Notes: generated by a model from the sequence alone, not told the origin. 64,000 nt of DNA from Rheum nobile (GCA_027886185.1 WOAB01000093.1:1922001-1986000), one strand, 5' to 3'. Numbered from the stretch's first letter, positions 1 to 10,997 are shown. Translations and numbers: made by a program.

Positions 1-454
1 AGTTTTGGATTTCTCATGCTGTATTGATATTCACTTCTTATTACGTGAATATCAAAATTAAAATATGTGATATTAATTTATTACTAAGTGACATTCATTG
101 TATATATTAATGAAAATAAAAATACAAAAAATATATTATATAATTAAATTAAATGTTGTAGTTGTAGCAATTATAGAGACGACATGTGCCAATAGATGGC
201 GTGACTTAATGAGAAGTACATACACGTTGGCTTAATTATGTTCTATTTTAGTAATATAAGAGTAGATTTAATTTAATGATAAAGTGAATGAAGTGGAAAA
301 AAGAAGAGAGTACGTGACATGTGTCATTTAATGACATGACTTATTTTAGGAGAGTCATGTGAGTTAGTTAGATTAATTGACATTTAGTAGATATATAATA
401 GATTTCCCTTAAGTCAATAAAATAATTTGTCTTGATAACTCAACAAAAAAAATA
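1..454. other. AT-rich intergenic DNA
   Basis: No reading frame, RNA gene or recognisable element is visible. The stretch is AT-rich with short A and T runs. Confidence 0.5.
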
Positions 455-1376
455 ATGATTTTTTTGTTTGGTATCCCTAAGGTAAGGCAAAATTCGCGGG
501 GTGTCTCAAAGTTTTACCTATTTTATGTGGTATCCCTAAGGTAAGGCAAAAATAATGATTTTTTTGTTTGGTATCCCTAATGTCCATTTGTTAATTTTTT
601 AATTAAAAACCCCAAAAAACAAAAACAAAAAAAATCCCAAAAATAAATAAAGATAAAAAGTATAACTACATCAAGATAAAAATAAAAGGCAAATAAAAGA
701 AACTTTATATTTAAAGCTTGCAAAAAATGTCCTGATCGGAGAAGTGTAGCGACACTGTTTACAGGGGAGCTCGGAAGAGGGCGTGGGGGAAATGGGTATT
801 CGAAATCCGCGAGCCCAAGAAGAAGTCCCACATTGGGCTTCGCCACGCTGGAGATGGCGGCGCGTGCCCACGGCGCCGCCGCCATACTCAATTTCCCCGA
901 ACTCGCTCCCGTGATGCCACGTCCGGCCTCCACCGCTGCTCCTGACTTCCAGGCTACGACGGCAAAGGCGGCGGCGATGGAAGGCCTTCTGGTGGCGGCA
1001 TCGTTGCCGATTTCTGTGGAGACGTTGGAGAGCGGCTCCGAGGAGCTTGATCCGATCGTCGAGTTCCCGAGTCTAGATGAGTCGACCAGTGAGTTGATGT
1101 GGGCTGACTCGGAGAAGTGGTGGTGATTGGACACGCCGGCGGGGCTGGAGGAGGAGGCCACTCCCCTGTAAACAGAGTGCCGGCTGTTCTTTTTGTGGGG
1201 GTTTTTGGGATTTTTTCTTTTGCTTCTTCTTTTTTTTGGGTTTTTTTAATAAAAAAATTAACAAATGGGCATTTGGCTGAAAAAAAAACTCGAAGATATA
1301 TCGCGAAATAGGTAAAATTTTGGGATACCTTACAAATTTCGTCTTACTTGAAGGATACTAGGCAAAAACCGAAAAA
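455..1376. mobile_element. Gene-capturing DNA transposon with long inverted ends (Pack-MULE-like)
   Basis: The two ends are imperfect inverted copies. GGTATCCCTAAGGTAAGG...TTTTACCTATTT (from 469) pairs with the region 1310-1370, CCATTTGTTAATTTTTT (583-600) pairs with 1250-1270, and GTTTACAGGGGAG (757-769) has its exact complement at 1161-1173. The 390 bp between these inner copies is GC-rich and encodes a broken AP2/ERF domain, unlike the AT-rich arms. Long inverted arms around a piece of host gene are the hallmark of Pack-type elements; Mutator-like is the most likely superfamily. I could not define a clean target-site duplication, so the outer borders are approximate. Confidence 0.7.
772..1126 (+). 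pseudogene. Captured AP2/ERF (DREB-type) transcription factor fragment
   Basis: Two pieces in different frames together resemble the second half of an AP2 DNA-binding domain and a DREB-type C terminus. At 772-831 the frame reads WGKWVFEIREPKKKSHIGL, matching the conserved WGKWVxEIREPxKKSRIWLG strand. From 833 another frame reads EMAARAHGAAAILNFPELA then PRPAS, matching the helix of the domain (EMAARAHDVAAL...LNFPELA) with about ten residues missing inside it. The tail has an acidic stretch and ends at a stop after SEKWW (1,124-1,126). The N-terminal half of the domain, including the YRGVR strand, is absent. The frameshift and deletions make a working DNA-binding protein unlikely. It sits exactly between the inverted arms of the surrounding element, so it is read as captured host sequence. 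Subfamily (A-4, TINY-like) is a guess from the tail. Confidence 0.75.
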
Positions 1377-3594
1377 TTAATTTACCCCTTTTTTGAGTGC
1401 AAGATGCCTCCCACAGTTGGATAAATGTTAGTCTCAATATCCTAGAATAATGGCGTTGTTGAACTACAAACTAGAGAAGAAACACAATAATAATAGATTA
1501 ATAATCTCAACCACATAAACCAAAAGGCAAACTAATTCAATAGGAATAGATCAAAAGATTTCAATGCAACCAGAATCAAATTAAAGAGGGGTGATTGACT
1601 GTTAACATTATTTCATGTTGTACATGGAGTGTGTTTTGTATTTTTGGATGTAAGGGTGATTTTTTTATAAATAGAAAATTTATCTTCAAAATATTCCCTA
1701 ATAGAAAATTGATAAACCTTTAACAAACAAGATTAAACTAATGGCTAACTAAATAATTATCAAAAAAAAATAATTAGAGTGTGTCTATGGACACACACTA
1801 AAAAAAACTTTTTTTATAAACATTAACACTAAAGGTGATTTCCTACATTTTAACCAAATTAAGGATTAACCATGGGGTCTCTTAAAAAATTGTTTGATGT
1901 GGAACTTATACTTATTATAACTTTTTGGGGTTTTAACATGAAATTGTTCCAAAATCATTCCTTTAGACATTTAGCGACGTTACTCTCCACCAGAGGAGCT
2001 ACTGGATCCGCCATTGTTAGAAGAAGATTGGCCGAAAGGAACTTCTTTTGTCTCTTTTGATGCATTCACATTGAGAATTGTGGAATCTGATTCAATCGGA
2101 GAACATGGAAGATCCAGGAAGAGATCATGTGTTGCATCTTTCCCAGAGAAAGAAGGAAGTATCATCTTCAGCAGGTTTCACTAGACTTTCGATGACGAAA
2201 CAAAGCTTCTTTTTTTTTTGGGAGTGCAAATTGCAAGAAATCTTGGCCATTGAAAGGTTTGGTGATCACTAATAAACTAGGATGGTAAGATGGATGGAGA
2301 TACAGTATGTGGATCGTTGTGATTCATGGCACGATCTGTCATACAAAACTAAGAAAATGAGTGTTTGATACCATGTAAACCTTGGAAGAATTTCATGAAA
2401 TAGAGAATGAAACATCGTGTTAGACCGGAAACTGAGGGATATATATTATTTTCGAAAGTTGTTATGTATTTGGTTACTTGAAAATAGTCACAAGAATTAG
2501 TGAAAGCATGTATCGTGGTTGATGCGATCCGCCCAAATCACATACGAGTGATGAATGTGTCGAGCTCCATGCAAGTTAAAGTCCATCTTTTTCTCGGAAG
2601 TCTTAACAGAGTTTCAACTTAAAATCGATATTATGTTAGAAAATCAATACCACATAGGTGAATTGGAGATGGACTTTTATTCTCTTAACTTAAGGCATTC
2701 AATTTTGATTCATGTAATGGAGTATCTCTAAAACCTTTCAAGTAGTGCTTAAGTGGTTTACCCCTTTATTATGTTGTATTCGTTTCGGGCTATTTTCCCC
2801 TACTTTGTGCTATATTGATTTTGGGCTGCATTTGAACAAGGCCCATTTATCCAGGGGCGGACGTAAGATTGTAGTCTAGTGGGGGTTAAAATCTTGAAGA
2901 GTAAAATATTATCGTTTATCTTACACAAAACCCTAAACCGTAATTTTTAATTTTACCATCTATTTTACAAAAACAATCTCAATTTCAAACAACAAACTCT
3001 ATATCCAAACTTCAAATAAAATTTTACTCAAAATTGACCAAAAATTAAACAAATTTCATCATCACACCACTTTCACTGCGTAATCTCAACAAATTTGTAT
3101 AAAAATTAATTTGTAAAATTTACAAATCCATAAACCCTAAATTGTAAAAGTTTTAACACAAATAAGGATAAGTATAGTGAAAATATTACATATCTTATTG
3201 AAAAATTGTGTATAAATTTGGATAAATTTTAGTATTTTTAAAAATTATACATAATAAATCCTATGTAAAAAATATTTTTAAAATTGGAAAACTATAAAAA
3301 TTAGTTTGAAATTTTTGAAGAAATATTTTGAGAAAAAAAAGTAAAAACTTTGGATACGGGAAAAGAAATTCAATATAAATTTTTTAATCCCATTGCTAAC
3401 TTCTTGATTTTGGGAATGAGATGATTTTTTGGAGAATCTGCTGTTGACAAACTATTGTGCTCTATTTTATTAGTTTCCACACATATATGATATATGCATT
3501 AATTTGTACACCAATCATCCAATACAAACACACACTCAAAAACCAACTTTAGTACTTTACCACCAACTCTCCCTTCTAGTTAGCCACACACTCT
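1377..3594. other. Intergenic DNA without a supported gene
   Basis: About 2.2 kb of AT-rich sequence. There is a short hairpin GTGTGTC/TATG/GACACAC at 1,780-1,797. A serine-rich minus-strand frame at 1,980-2,165 may be a gene scrap but resembles no family I know. At 2,853-2,885 the text CAGGGGCGGACGTAAG resembles ends of some plant transposons, but no partner end was found. Confidence 0.5.
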
Positions 3595-3670
3595 ATCTCA
3601 CCACTAGGTAGCAAAATCACAAACCCAACTTTATCTCACCACTAGGTAGCAAAATCACAAACCCAACTTT
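3595..3670. repeat. Perfect 38-bp tandem duplication
   Basis: The 38-bp unit beginning ATCTCACCACTAGG occurs at 3,595-3,632 and again, identical, at 3,633-3,670. It lies about 85 bp beyond the stop codon of the USP-like gene, so it probably falls in or near that gene's 3' UTR. Confidence 0.95.
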
Positions 3671-3753
3671 TAAACACATTCTCATTAACCAAACAATCAA
3701 AAACCCTTTGAAACTTGTGGAAATTAGCTTTTTGGTAATTTGATGGGAGTTGA

Positions 3754-5066
3754 TCAAGCCAAGAGCCAAAAGTGTTTGTGCCTCTTGGTAGTGATCAAAT
3801 ACCCTCCAAGCTTCTTGCTCTTCCGCCTCACCGCTATCGCCATACACTCGGCGTTCTGGATGCAATACTCCACCGCTCCCCCGCCGCCAGCTGTGGTGGC
3901 GGTGGCGGTGGCGGCAGCCACCCTGCTACCCGCCCACATCATCAGAAGCCGCCACGTGGTGGACCCTTTCTTCTTGTGTCCTAGAACTAACATAGACACC
4001 CCTTGCTTTTTGGCCTCCTCCACTATGGCTGGCCCCTTTTCTTTCCCTTCCACCATAGCTATCTCAACTTGCACCTATATAAATTAAAAAAAGCATGATT
4101 TTATGATATTCCATTTTTAATAAGCTCTAGATTAGATTAATTTATATGCTCAGCACAGCAGCTACCTCTGGTCTCTTATTGTTACACTGTTTCTTCATAG
4201 TGTGTAGAAGCTCATATGACCTTGGAGCCATCTTCTTCTTTGGACTTCCTTTGTCTCCTATAACCAAAACAAAAATAATAACCAAAGTAAGGACAAACCT
4301 AAATTTTCTTTGATAAGGCTGTTTTATTTTTTTCAAGTGGGTAAGCTTTTTTATATTATCTATTTGATGCTAAAGGTGCACATGAATATATGATACTAGT
4401 CACCAAAAAAGCCAATAAACTATTTTAAAAATGGACTTCTTCAAAAGCATGTCCTAATCAAGAACTTGACTTATCCAAACTATACTTGACTCGGTCTAAA
4501 ATTAATCTAGGTTAACATTTAACTCCAAACAACTTGATCTAAATCAAAGTTGACCAATCTAATCTGAACCGAGGATCTGAAATGCCTTGACTCCTTATCT
4601 GAAGTGACCCAACTCGCTAGGTTGAAAACCCTAGTTAATTGAAAAGGATTAACTAAAATTTGGTAGTAATTAAGATTGGAAGGGGAAAGAGAAGAATGAA
4701 ACCTTGTTTAGAAACCTTAGTAGCATGTAGAAGAATCAAAGTATCTTCACTCTGAACAGTATGTGTCAATGCCCATTGAAGTGCTCCTTTTGCTTCTGCA
4801 CTGGAATCCACCACCACCATTATCTTCCTACTAACCACCACCGCAATCTCCGGCTTCCCTCCACCAGAACCCTCCTCCGCCGCCCCGCCGCCGCCAGCTC
4901 TCTCACATTCCTCCTCTGCTTTGGGTTGCTCTGTTTTCTCAGGATCCAATTCGCTCGCCGTCTTCCTCTGAAACGTCAAAGACGGTGGCCAAACTCCGCC
5001 ACGTGGAGGCCTAATCCGGCTCAGGCAGAATGACGGCAGCCTGGTTCCCACCTTCCGGTGACCCAT
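3754..5066 (-). CDS. Universal stress protein (USP) domain protein, three exons
   Basis: Plant USP-like protein of the adenine nucleotide alpha-hydrolase fold. Exon 1 is 5,066-4,703, exon 2 4,257-4,166, exon 3 4,074-3,754 (stop TGA). All junctions are GT-AG and the phases fit, giving 258 residues from this ATG. The N terminus is a basic then acidic, low-complexity leader. The USP fold starts at RKIMVVVDSSAEAKGALQWAL in exon 1 and ends with GGAVEYCIQNAECMAIAV and KLGGYLITTKRHKHFWLLA, a very conserved C-terminal signature of this plant subfamily. The canonical ATP-binding pattern G-x2-G-x9-G(S/T) is not intact (GHKKKGSTTWRLL instead), so nucleotide binding is uncertain. A second in-frame ATG at 5,177 would add 37 hydrophobic residues; I prefer 5,066 because that extension does not look like the family, but this is not settled. 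The role, probably stress-related signalling, is inferred from the family. Confidence 0.9.
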
Positions 5067-5177
5067 CTTGATTTTCCGGCGAGGGTATAAGAAGTGATAA
5101 GGAAACAGGGGAAAAGCTATGTTTCTTCCTATGAGCAGTAGCAGTACTAATGCTTTAAAACATCCTTGCCTTTTCAT

Positions 5178-6558
5178 TTTTTTCTTTTAATTTGATAGGC
5201 TTTCATTGCAATGATTTGGTTGCTCTGTTTTGCTTTCCATAATTATTTTCTCATGTGGGGTTCATTTAATAAACGTGAGTGTCATCAAGATGTAGGGGCC
5301 ATCGCCATTGATGACACCTCTGCTTTCTTTTTCTTGCTTTTGGGCATTTCAATCATGGAGGTGGAAGCTGAAATTGGGACGGGGTTTGGCTTTTGGATCA
5401 ATTAGTGGATTGATTATCGAGAAAAATAGGGGAGATGGAACCAATTAAGGGGTTGGTTATTGATTGATCTCAAATTGCTTTTGCCAAAGTTGTTTGTTCC
5501 TTTCCCCTCTGTTATTTTATGTTGGCCAGAGAAGCTTCCATGGTATTTGTCCACATTTTTGGCTTTTACTTCCTTCTTTTTTTCTATATTTTATTATTTT
5601 GGTAGAAATTTCTTGTTTTATTTTTCTATTGAGTGGTGGTCTACTACACAACACATCATGTGGAGAACTCAATTGGGCAGCCCACCTGTAAAACCTAATC
5701 ATCACTTGCCTTGATAAACTTATAAAATTTATCATAATGAGATTAATTTATCAAGACATGCAAATAAAAATAAAAATAAAAATTGGAATCTTGACTTGTG
5801 TTTTTCAGCCTATTTTCAACTCATACCCTTAATTCATATACTTTGACATGACTAATTTTACTCTCTTGAATAATAAACTTTCTCACAATCTGTCTGTTTC
5901 TTTCAAGTGGGGTGATTAAAAGATATAAGAACAAATGCTTGCTACATTGCCACTTTGTTAAGTTATACCGGTCTTAAGAAAAGTTGATCATTGATTGAAT
6001 TTCATCCTCTATTTATTTTCTTATTGGAGAGTCAAAAGCGCCTTCTTTTGCCTTTGCCCTTGCATTCATTCATCTCTTTGGAATTCTTGTACTACTTTAT
6101 ATGGCCCCATTTGTCAATGCCGCTCGTAACAAAGTAACATATTCTATTCTATGGTAGTTTAACTCGATCTGAATGAGTTGTTACATTTATGCCTTGCTCT
6201 CTACTTTGATTGCATGTTCAATGGTGTACGTTCATATAGTACTTCAGCCATGATAAACTTTGGAACTTGGTTTTCACCAACATCATATATGAAACCATAA
6301 AACCAAAGGATATATCATAGAGATATGGTAGACCTAGTCTTCTTATGTTCTTATCACTTTATCAGTATGAAAGAATACACACAAAAAAGCATGAACAACT
6401 TACATTTTCTTCTTCTTCCAGGATACATAACTTATATGATTTAGCAACACAATCTTTAGTACTTAAGAAACACAAACTAAAAGTCTTATTATACATATAA
6501 AAACACACATATCATAGGCCGGCGATCTGAGCCTACATAATCTAGCTCTCTTGGATGA
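5178..6558. other. Intergenic DNA between USP-like 5' end and SQUA 3' end
   Basis: Holds the USP-like gene's upstream region (adjoining 5,178) and the SQUA gene's 3' flank (adjoining 6,558). No ORF, MITE or structured RNA is supported. The text is AT-rich with pyrimidine runs. Confidence 0.5.
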
Positions 6559-9100
6559 TCATGTCTCGAAGCATCCTAGATGGCACGAGTATAGTGGCTC
6601 GAGTGTAAGCGCAAGCTCGCTTGTCCTCCTCACTTCACCCGACATGTCGTCCTGGTAAGCCCCTCTGAGTAGATTAACCATAAACACTCATTAACTAATC
6701 ATGTGATATGAACATAAACAGTATGGCTTAAGGTTGTAATTTACCCTATGTTGAGAGAAGCAAGAGTTGGGGACAATAGGAAGGTGGATGGATCAGGATC
6801 AGGATCAGGATCATGAGAGCTCTGCTGCCGCCACTGCATTTCTTGGGCTATTTCCTTCCCCCTCTCCTTGATCTGTATAATTTTGTGTGCAAATTTCACT
6901 AATTATATTGAGAATACAATCTTCACTTTCAATTGTAATAATATCAGACAAGCTATAATAGAACCTTCTTGGCAATTGTGTTGTTTTGCTCCTGCATTGC
7001 CTTTTCCTGGCAGAAACCAAAAGGGTTATTACTTATTACTGATCACCACAATCTTCATTTTGCTTAATCGAATTTGGAGGATCAAATTGAACTAGTATTA
7101 GTAATAAGGACTTGCCTTCTTCTGCAGCTCGGAGATAGATTCATGAATGACTTGGTTCTGCAGAACAAGTAAGCATGAGTAGTTTGATCAATTCCACAAC
7201 ACTAAAATTTATGAACTTAAGAATACAAAGGAAGGGAGTTGGATTGAATAAGAAGGGTACTTTGTGGGATCGAATGTGCTTAAGAGCAATATCAAGCTGC
7301 TGCTCCAAACTCTGGATCTCTTTCATGCTCAGTGTGCCAAGATCTTGACCCATGTAGTGCCTGATCACAATTTTCGTATACTTTGCGGGTTATCGAACTC
7401 GAATCAAAATCTGTAGTTTTGAAAGAGAAATCCAAAAGACAGATTGAACTGAAAATGCTGAAGATGCAAAAGAAGTGGGAACCTGTGGTTTCTTTGTAGA
7501 AGTTCAACCTTGGACTTGAGTTTGGCATATTCAAAGGTCCAATGTACCTATACACCATACTTATGTCAAGTATTTATAAATCAAGATTTGATAGATTATA
7601 GTACATTTTACTTTATTTAAGCTAGGAGGAATTGTATGAAAGATAACTCACTTGTGTATCAGAATCATTTGTAGTAAGCTGATGTTCTGCATAAGAATAC
7701 CTTTCATACCTTTCAAGGATTTTGTCCATGCTGTAAAAAATCCACCCAGAAAAAGAAAAAAAAAGGACGGAAGATAGTGAGTGATTAAAAATATGAAAAT
7801 TATAGAATCTTAAAATTTTAAATATTTTAAAAAATAGCATGATACAGTAAGGGGGGGGGGGGGGGAAGAGACATAACAAGCAAAAACTTATGGAGATTGA
7901 ACATATGGATGTAGAATCCCAAAAATAGTAAATAGGCTCAACTCATATATCTCATCAGATCTTAAAGCAGAACACCAATTGAAGACAACTGCGGTTGATC
8001 TAAGTAATTCATTTAGGGCTTAAATATGTAAGTCTGCCTTTAACTCAATTAGTTAAATTCTGTTATATTTTGAAGTGTATCTGTGTACGTATGTGCACCT
8101 AATTGTTCAAGCATTTGAAATTAGCCGTTGTTTGTCAGATCTATATATATGTGCAGATCAATTTGAATCTGCGTGTCAAACTTCTAACCCTCAAAACCCT
8201 ATCTTCCAATTACCAAGGCTATAAAGAAGCTGAAAAAGAAATCATAGTGGAAATAATTAAGTAGAGTTTGTCAGTTCTATATGAGAGGTTTCGTAATATT
8301 TAATCAGATTTACATTTAGGTGTAACCAGCTAGCTTACTTTTTCAATTGAAAAGAGCAAATTTAATTAGGTTTTACATTTAGGTTTAGCCAGCTTAGTTA
8401 ACTTAATCTCTTTCCTAGTTTCTCCAAATTAGTGCATTAAATAAGAAAATCCCTAATCTTCATCAGCATCCTGTTTTCATCATTATCTTTCCCTTTTGTG
8501 CCCAACATCTGAACTTGCATCCAAACCAAGGAAAAGAGAAAACCCAGCAAAAACAAATTAACCTGAACAACAAACACACAAAATAAATAACAATACTAAT
8601 TAATAATCAAATCACACCATAACCAAAAAAATTAACCAGACCACATCCACGTGCAATAATACATACCTAGCTAAGTTAACCCCCCCCCCCCCCAAAAAAA
8701 ATTAAAAAAAAAAATACATAGAACTAGCTAGGGCAAAAAACAAAACAAAATTTCCCAAAACAACCAACACAAACCAAACAAAACTTAAAGAGCAAATGGG
8801 GTTTACACATACATTCACAGGTATTACAACTATACATACATACATGAAAGGGGGTTAAAAAAAACCCAAATTATTTTTCTTGATTGTGGATTAAATTGGA
8901 AAGAGGAAGTGGTACCATGAATCAGTAGAGTACTCAAAAAGCTTTCCTCTGTTGGAGAAGACAATAAGGGCAACCTCAGCATCACAAAGAACAGAGATTT
9001 CATGTGCTTTCTTCACTAACCCACCTCTTCTTTTTGAGAATGTTACTTGCCTGTTGATTTTGTTCTCAATCCTCTTCAACTCAATTCTTCCTCTCCCCAT
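6559..9100 (-). CDS. AP1/SQUAMOSA-like MIKC-type MADS-box transcription factor, eight exons
   Basis: Floral meristem and sepal identity regulator of the euAP1 clade, binding CArG boxes as dimers and tetramers in the nucleus. Exons (minus strand): 9,100-8,916; 7,730-7,652; 7,547-7,483; 7,360-7,261; 7,157-7,116; 7,006-6,965; 6,872-6,745; 6,664-6,559 (TGA). Sizes 185/79/65/100/42/42/128/106 match the family and phases are continuous, giving 248 residues. Residues 1-60 are the MADS domain (MGRGRIELKRIENKINRQVT...). The I region starts CMDKILERYERYSYAE. The K domain spans about 89-170 (KLKSKVELLQRNHRHYMGQ, then SLEQQLDIALKHIRSHK). The C-terminal domain has four DP repeats, then LNIGGAYQ and ends LEPLYSCHLGCFET. 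The usual prenylation box CFAA reads CFET here. Intron 5 uses a GC donor. Intron 1 (1,185 bp) is the largest. The SEP gene lies upstream on the same strand. Confident of family and structure; euAP1 rests on the C-terminal motif. Confidence 0.95.
7007..7115 (-). other. GC-AG intron 5 of the SQUA gene
   Basis: Exon 5 ends AAG followed by GCAAGT (donor GC at 7,115-7,114); the acceptor AG is at 7,008-7,007. AAG|GCAAGT is the consensus of the minor GC-AG class. The nearest GT, four bases further in, would add 4 nt and break the frame and the conserved 42-nt exon, so the GC donor is favoured. Confidence 0.85.
7851..7865. repeat. G15 homopolymer in SQUA intron 1
   Basis: Fifteen consecutive G on the plus strand, read as C15 in the transcript. 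See the C14 run at 8,680-8,693 in the same intron. Confidence 0.9.
8680..8693. repeat. C14 homopolymer in SQUA intron 1
   Basis: Fourteen consecutive C on the plus strand, read as G14 in the transcript, so it is complementary to the run at 7,851-7,865. Confidence 0.9.
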
Positions 9101-9166
9101 TTCTTTCTCTCCTTATCTTCTTCTCCCTCTCTTGTGTGGCCAAAACAAGAAACCCCCCCACAATGG

Positions 9167-9177
9167 TTAATATAAAG
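9167..9177 (-). promoter_or_regulatory. Possible TATA element of the SQUA gene
   Basis: On the minus strand CTTTATATTAA lies about 67-77 nt upstream of the ATG, followed by a GA-rich leader. Position and composition suit a TATA box with a short 5' UTR, but no transcript start is known and other TA-rich candidates exist. Confidence 0.3.
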
Positions 9178-9258
9178 CTATCAGTGAAATGACAAAATTA
9201 AAGAAAAACCCACAAAAGAGTAAAGTTTTTATCTTTATATATTTGAAGTATTTTTTTT

Positions 9259-9582
9259 CTTTTGAAAATGGTTACACATGGGCTAAGAATGGAAATTTTG
9301 GTGATAAAAAAGTTGTAGCTGTCAATAGTTCAATGACTTCTTTTGAAAATGGTTACACATTGAACTATGGGAAGGGAATTTGAAAATTTGATGGTGATAA
9401 AAAAGTTGATTAAATTATTCAGAATGGGTAATTGAAGAAATTGGGGCTAATTTCAGAAGGGTAGATCTTACTTTTTAATATAGGGCTGATGCGGTGTCGA
9501 GTTGTGATTGGCTGAAGAAGCTTGGGGTTGTACGGAGAGTGGATGTGATGTGAGTTGTAGCTGTCAATAGTTCAATGACTTC
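9259..9582. repeat. Direct repeats in the SQUA upstream region
   Basis: A 30-bp sequence beginning AGTTGTAGCTGTCAATAG is identical at 9,311-9,340 and 9,553-9,582. A 21-bp sequence CTTTTGAAAATGG... is identical at 9,259-9,279 and 9,340-9,360. GTGATAAAAAAGTTG also occurs twice (about 9,301 and 9,393). These lie 160-480 bp upstream of the SQUA start codon. Confidence 0.9.
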
Positions 9583-10371
9583 ACCTGACGGCGCCCTACT
9601 CTCCCCCTAACCTTAGTATTTTCTACCATGGAAATTTAATAATTTATTGTGCTGTGTTAATTCTTCACAAAAACATTGTTTGTAATTATGCGAAGAAAAT
9701 GATAGTGCGTGAGTTTTTATATAGAACATTAAAAAACATATAATATAATTCGATGAACCAAATCAATTTATTACAAATAATTATTTATATCCAAATATAT
9801 TTTTATAATGATGTTAGCCAAACAAATCCTAACATTCAACCATACACAAATGGAAATTGAATATCTTTCAAGATTGAGTTTAGACAACTCATGTGAATAA
9901 ACAGTATTTTTAGATAGGTTCACTTGCCAAGAATAATATTAGTTAAGTTTGTCAACAAGTTTATATAGGAGACTTTTTTCGAGTTTATTTACCCCTTGTT
10001 TCCACTTTCTTAAACAAAAGCAAGCAAAACATTAGCAACCAACCACTTAAGTGCGTTATTTTGTTAAATTTTCTTAGGCTTCGTTTAAGATATCGAGCTC
10101 AAACGAGAGCGGAAGGTGGAGGTGAATGAACGGTTAGAGCTAGATTTATCTGATTGATTTATTTCTAATTTTTACATACTTCAGGGATTTTGTAAGATTA
10201 AATAAAAGTTTAGGACTTATTTATGATTTTTTTTAAAGTTTTGGGATTTTAATTGCTAAATATAAGTTAAATGACATGTTTGTAACTAAAACATATGATG
10301 GCTCATTTTAGTGTGTATTCTAGGACACATGTTTTGAAGTTAAATTTGAAAATGGTTTTCAGATTATTATC
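9583..10371. other. Intergenic spacer upstream of SQUA
   Basis: AT-rich, with no ORF or element recognised before the MITE at 10,375. Confidence 0.5.
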
Positions 10372-10374
10372 TAA

Positions 10375-10994
10375 GGGTCTGTTTGGTATGATATTGAGTG
10401 ATTTTTCATGATTTAAGTTTTGTAAGATTAATTTGGAAATTAAATTAGGATTTTGATTTTTTGGATTTATGCAACACCTCCTCCTTTGTTGCTCCCCCTC
10501 TTTGTTCTTTTTTTTTGTCTCTCTCCTCTCCTCCTCCTCCGATCCCCCCTCATCGCTCTCCTCCTCCTCCTCCTCCTCCTCCTCCTCCTTTGTCGCTCTT
10601 CTCCTTCCCCTCCAACACCTATTTCCTCTTGCTGCAAAAATTGCAACTTTTCTGCTTTGAATTTTCAGTTAAAGCACCAAAACACACAAAAAAACACGAA
10701 TTGTTGTGCAAAGAATTTCCACTCGAAAAGAACTACAAACAAATGAGTGAGCTTCGACCGGCCGTCGACGAGACAAACAAACCTCAAAGAGGAAAGAAAT
10801 CGTGGAGCAAGAGGAAGAAGAAGCATGGTAAAATTGGCGACATGGTATGACCCAAACCTGGACTTTTGGTAAGGTATGAAATCAAGCATATTAGGAGGAA
10901 TGATTGATTCAAAGAATTGTCCATTCCAATACTTTTTGTCAAAGCAATTCCTAAACCCATTCTCGATACCCTCGGTATTGAAACAAACGGGTCC
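10375..10994. mobile_element. PIF/Harbinger (Tourist)-like MITE
   Basis: A 620-bp element with imperfect terminal inverted repeats (GGGTCTGTTTGGTA at the left; the right end reads GGACCCGTTTGTTTC on the complement), flanked on both sides by TAA (10,372-10,374 and 10,995-10,997). A 3-bp TAA/TTA duplication is typical of the group. Inside are a CTC trinucleotide run at about 10,558-10,589 and a GC-richer stretch at 10,740-10,850 that may be captured, but no transposase. Confidence 0.6.
10558..10589. repeat. (CTC)n microsatellite
   Basis: About ten uninterrupted CTC units inside the MITE, in a wider pyrimidine-rich tract (10,500-10,620). Confidence 0.9.
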
Positions 10995-10997
10995 TAA

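Noticed and set aside
577..1161. Long minus-strand frame opposite the AP2/ERF fragment
   Set aside because: It is the complement of a GC-rich captured exon and reads low-complexity Ser/Ala/Phe sequence through the transposon arm. The AP2 motifs are on the plus strand.
1980..2165. Minus-strand serine-rich frame
   Set aside because: No family recognised, no splice context and only 61 codons; kept as a remark in the intergenic entry.
2853..2885. CAGGGGCGGACGTAAG as a transposon end
   Set aside because: No matching opposite end or duplication was found within a few kilobases.
10740..10850. Basic stretch GKKSWSKRKKKHGKIGDMV reminiscent of ribosomal protein eS25
   Set aside because: Similarity is limited to a lysine-rich segment with different spacing, and the rest of the frame shows no match. 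Probably coincidence inside a MITE.
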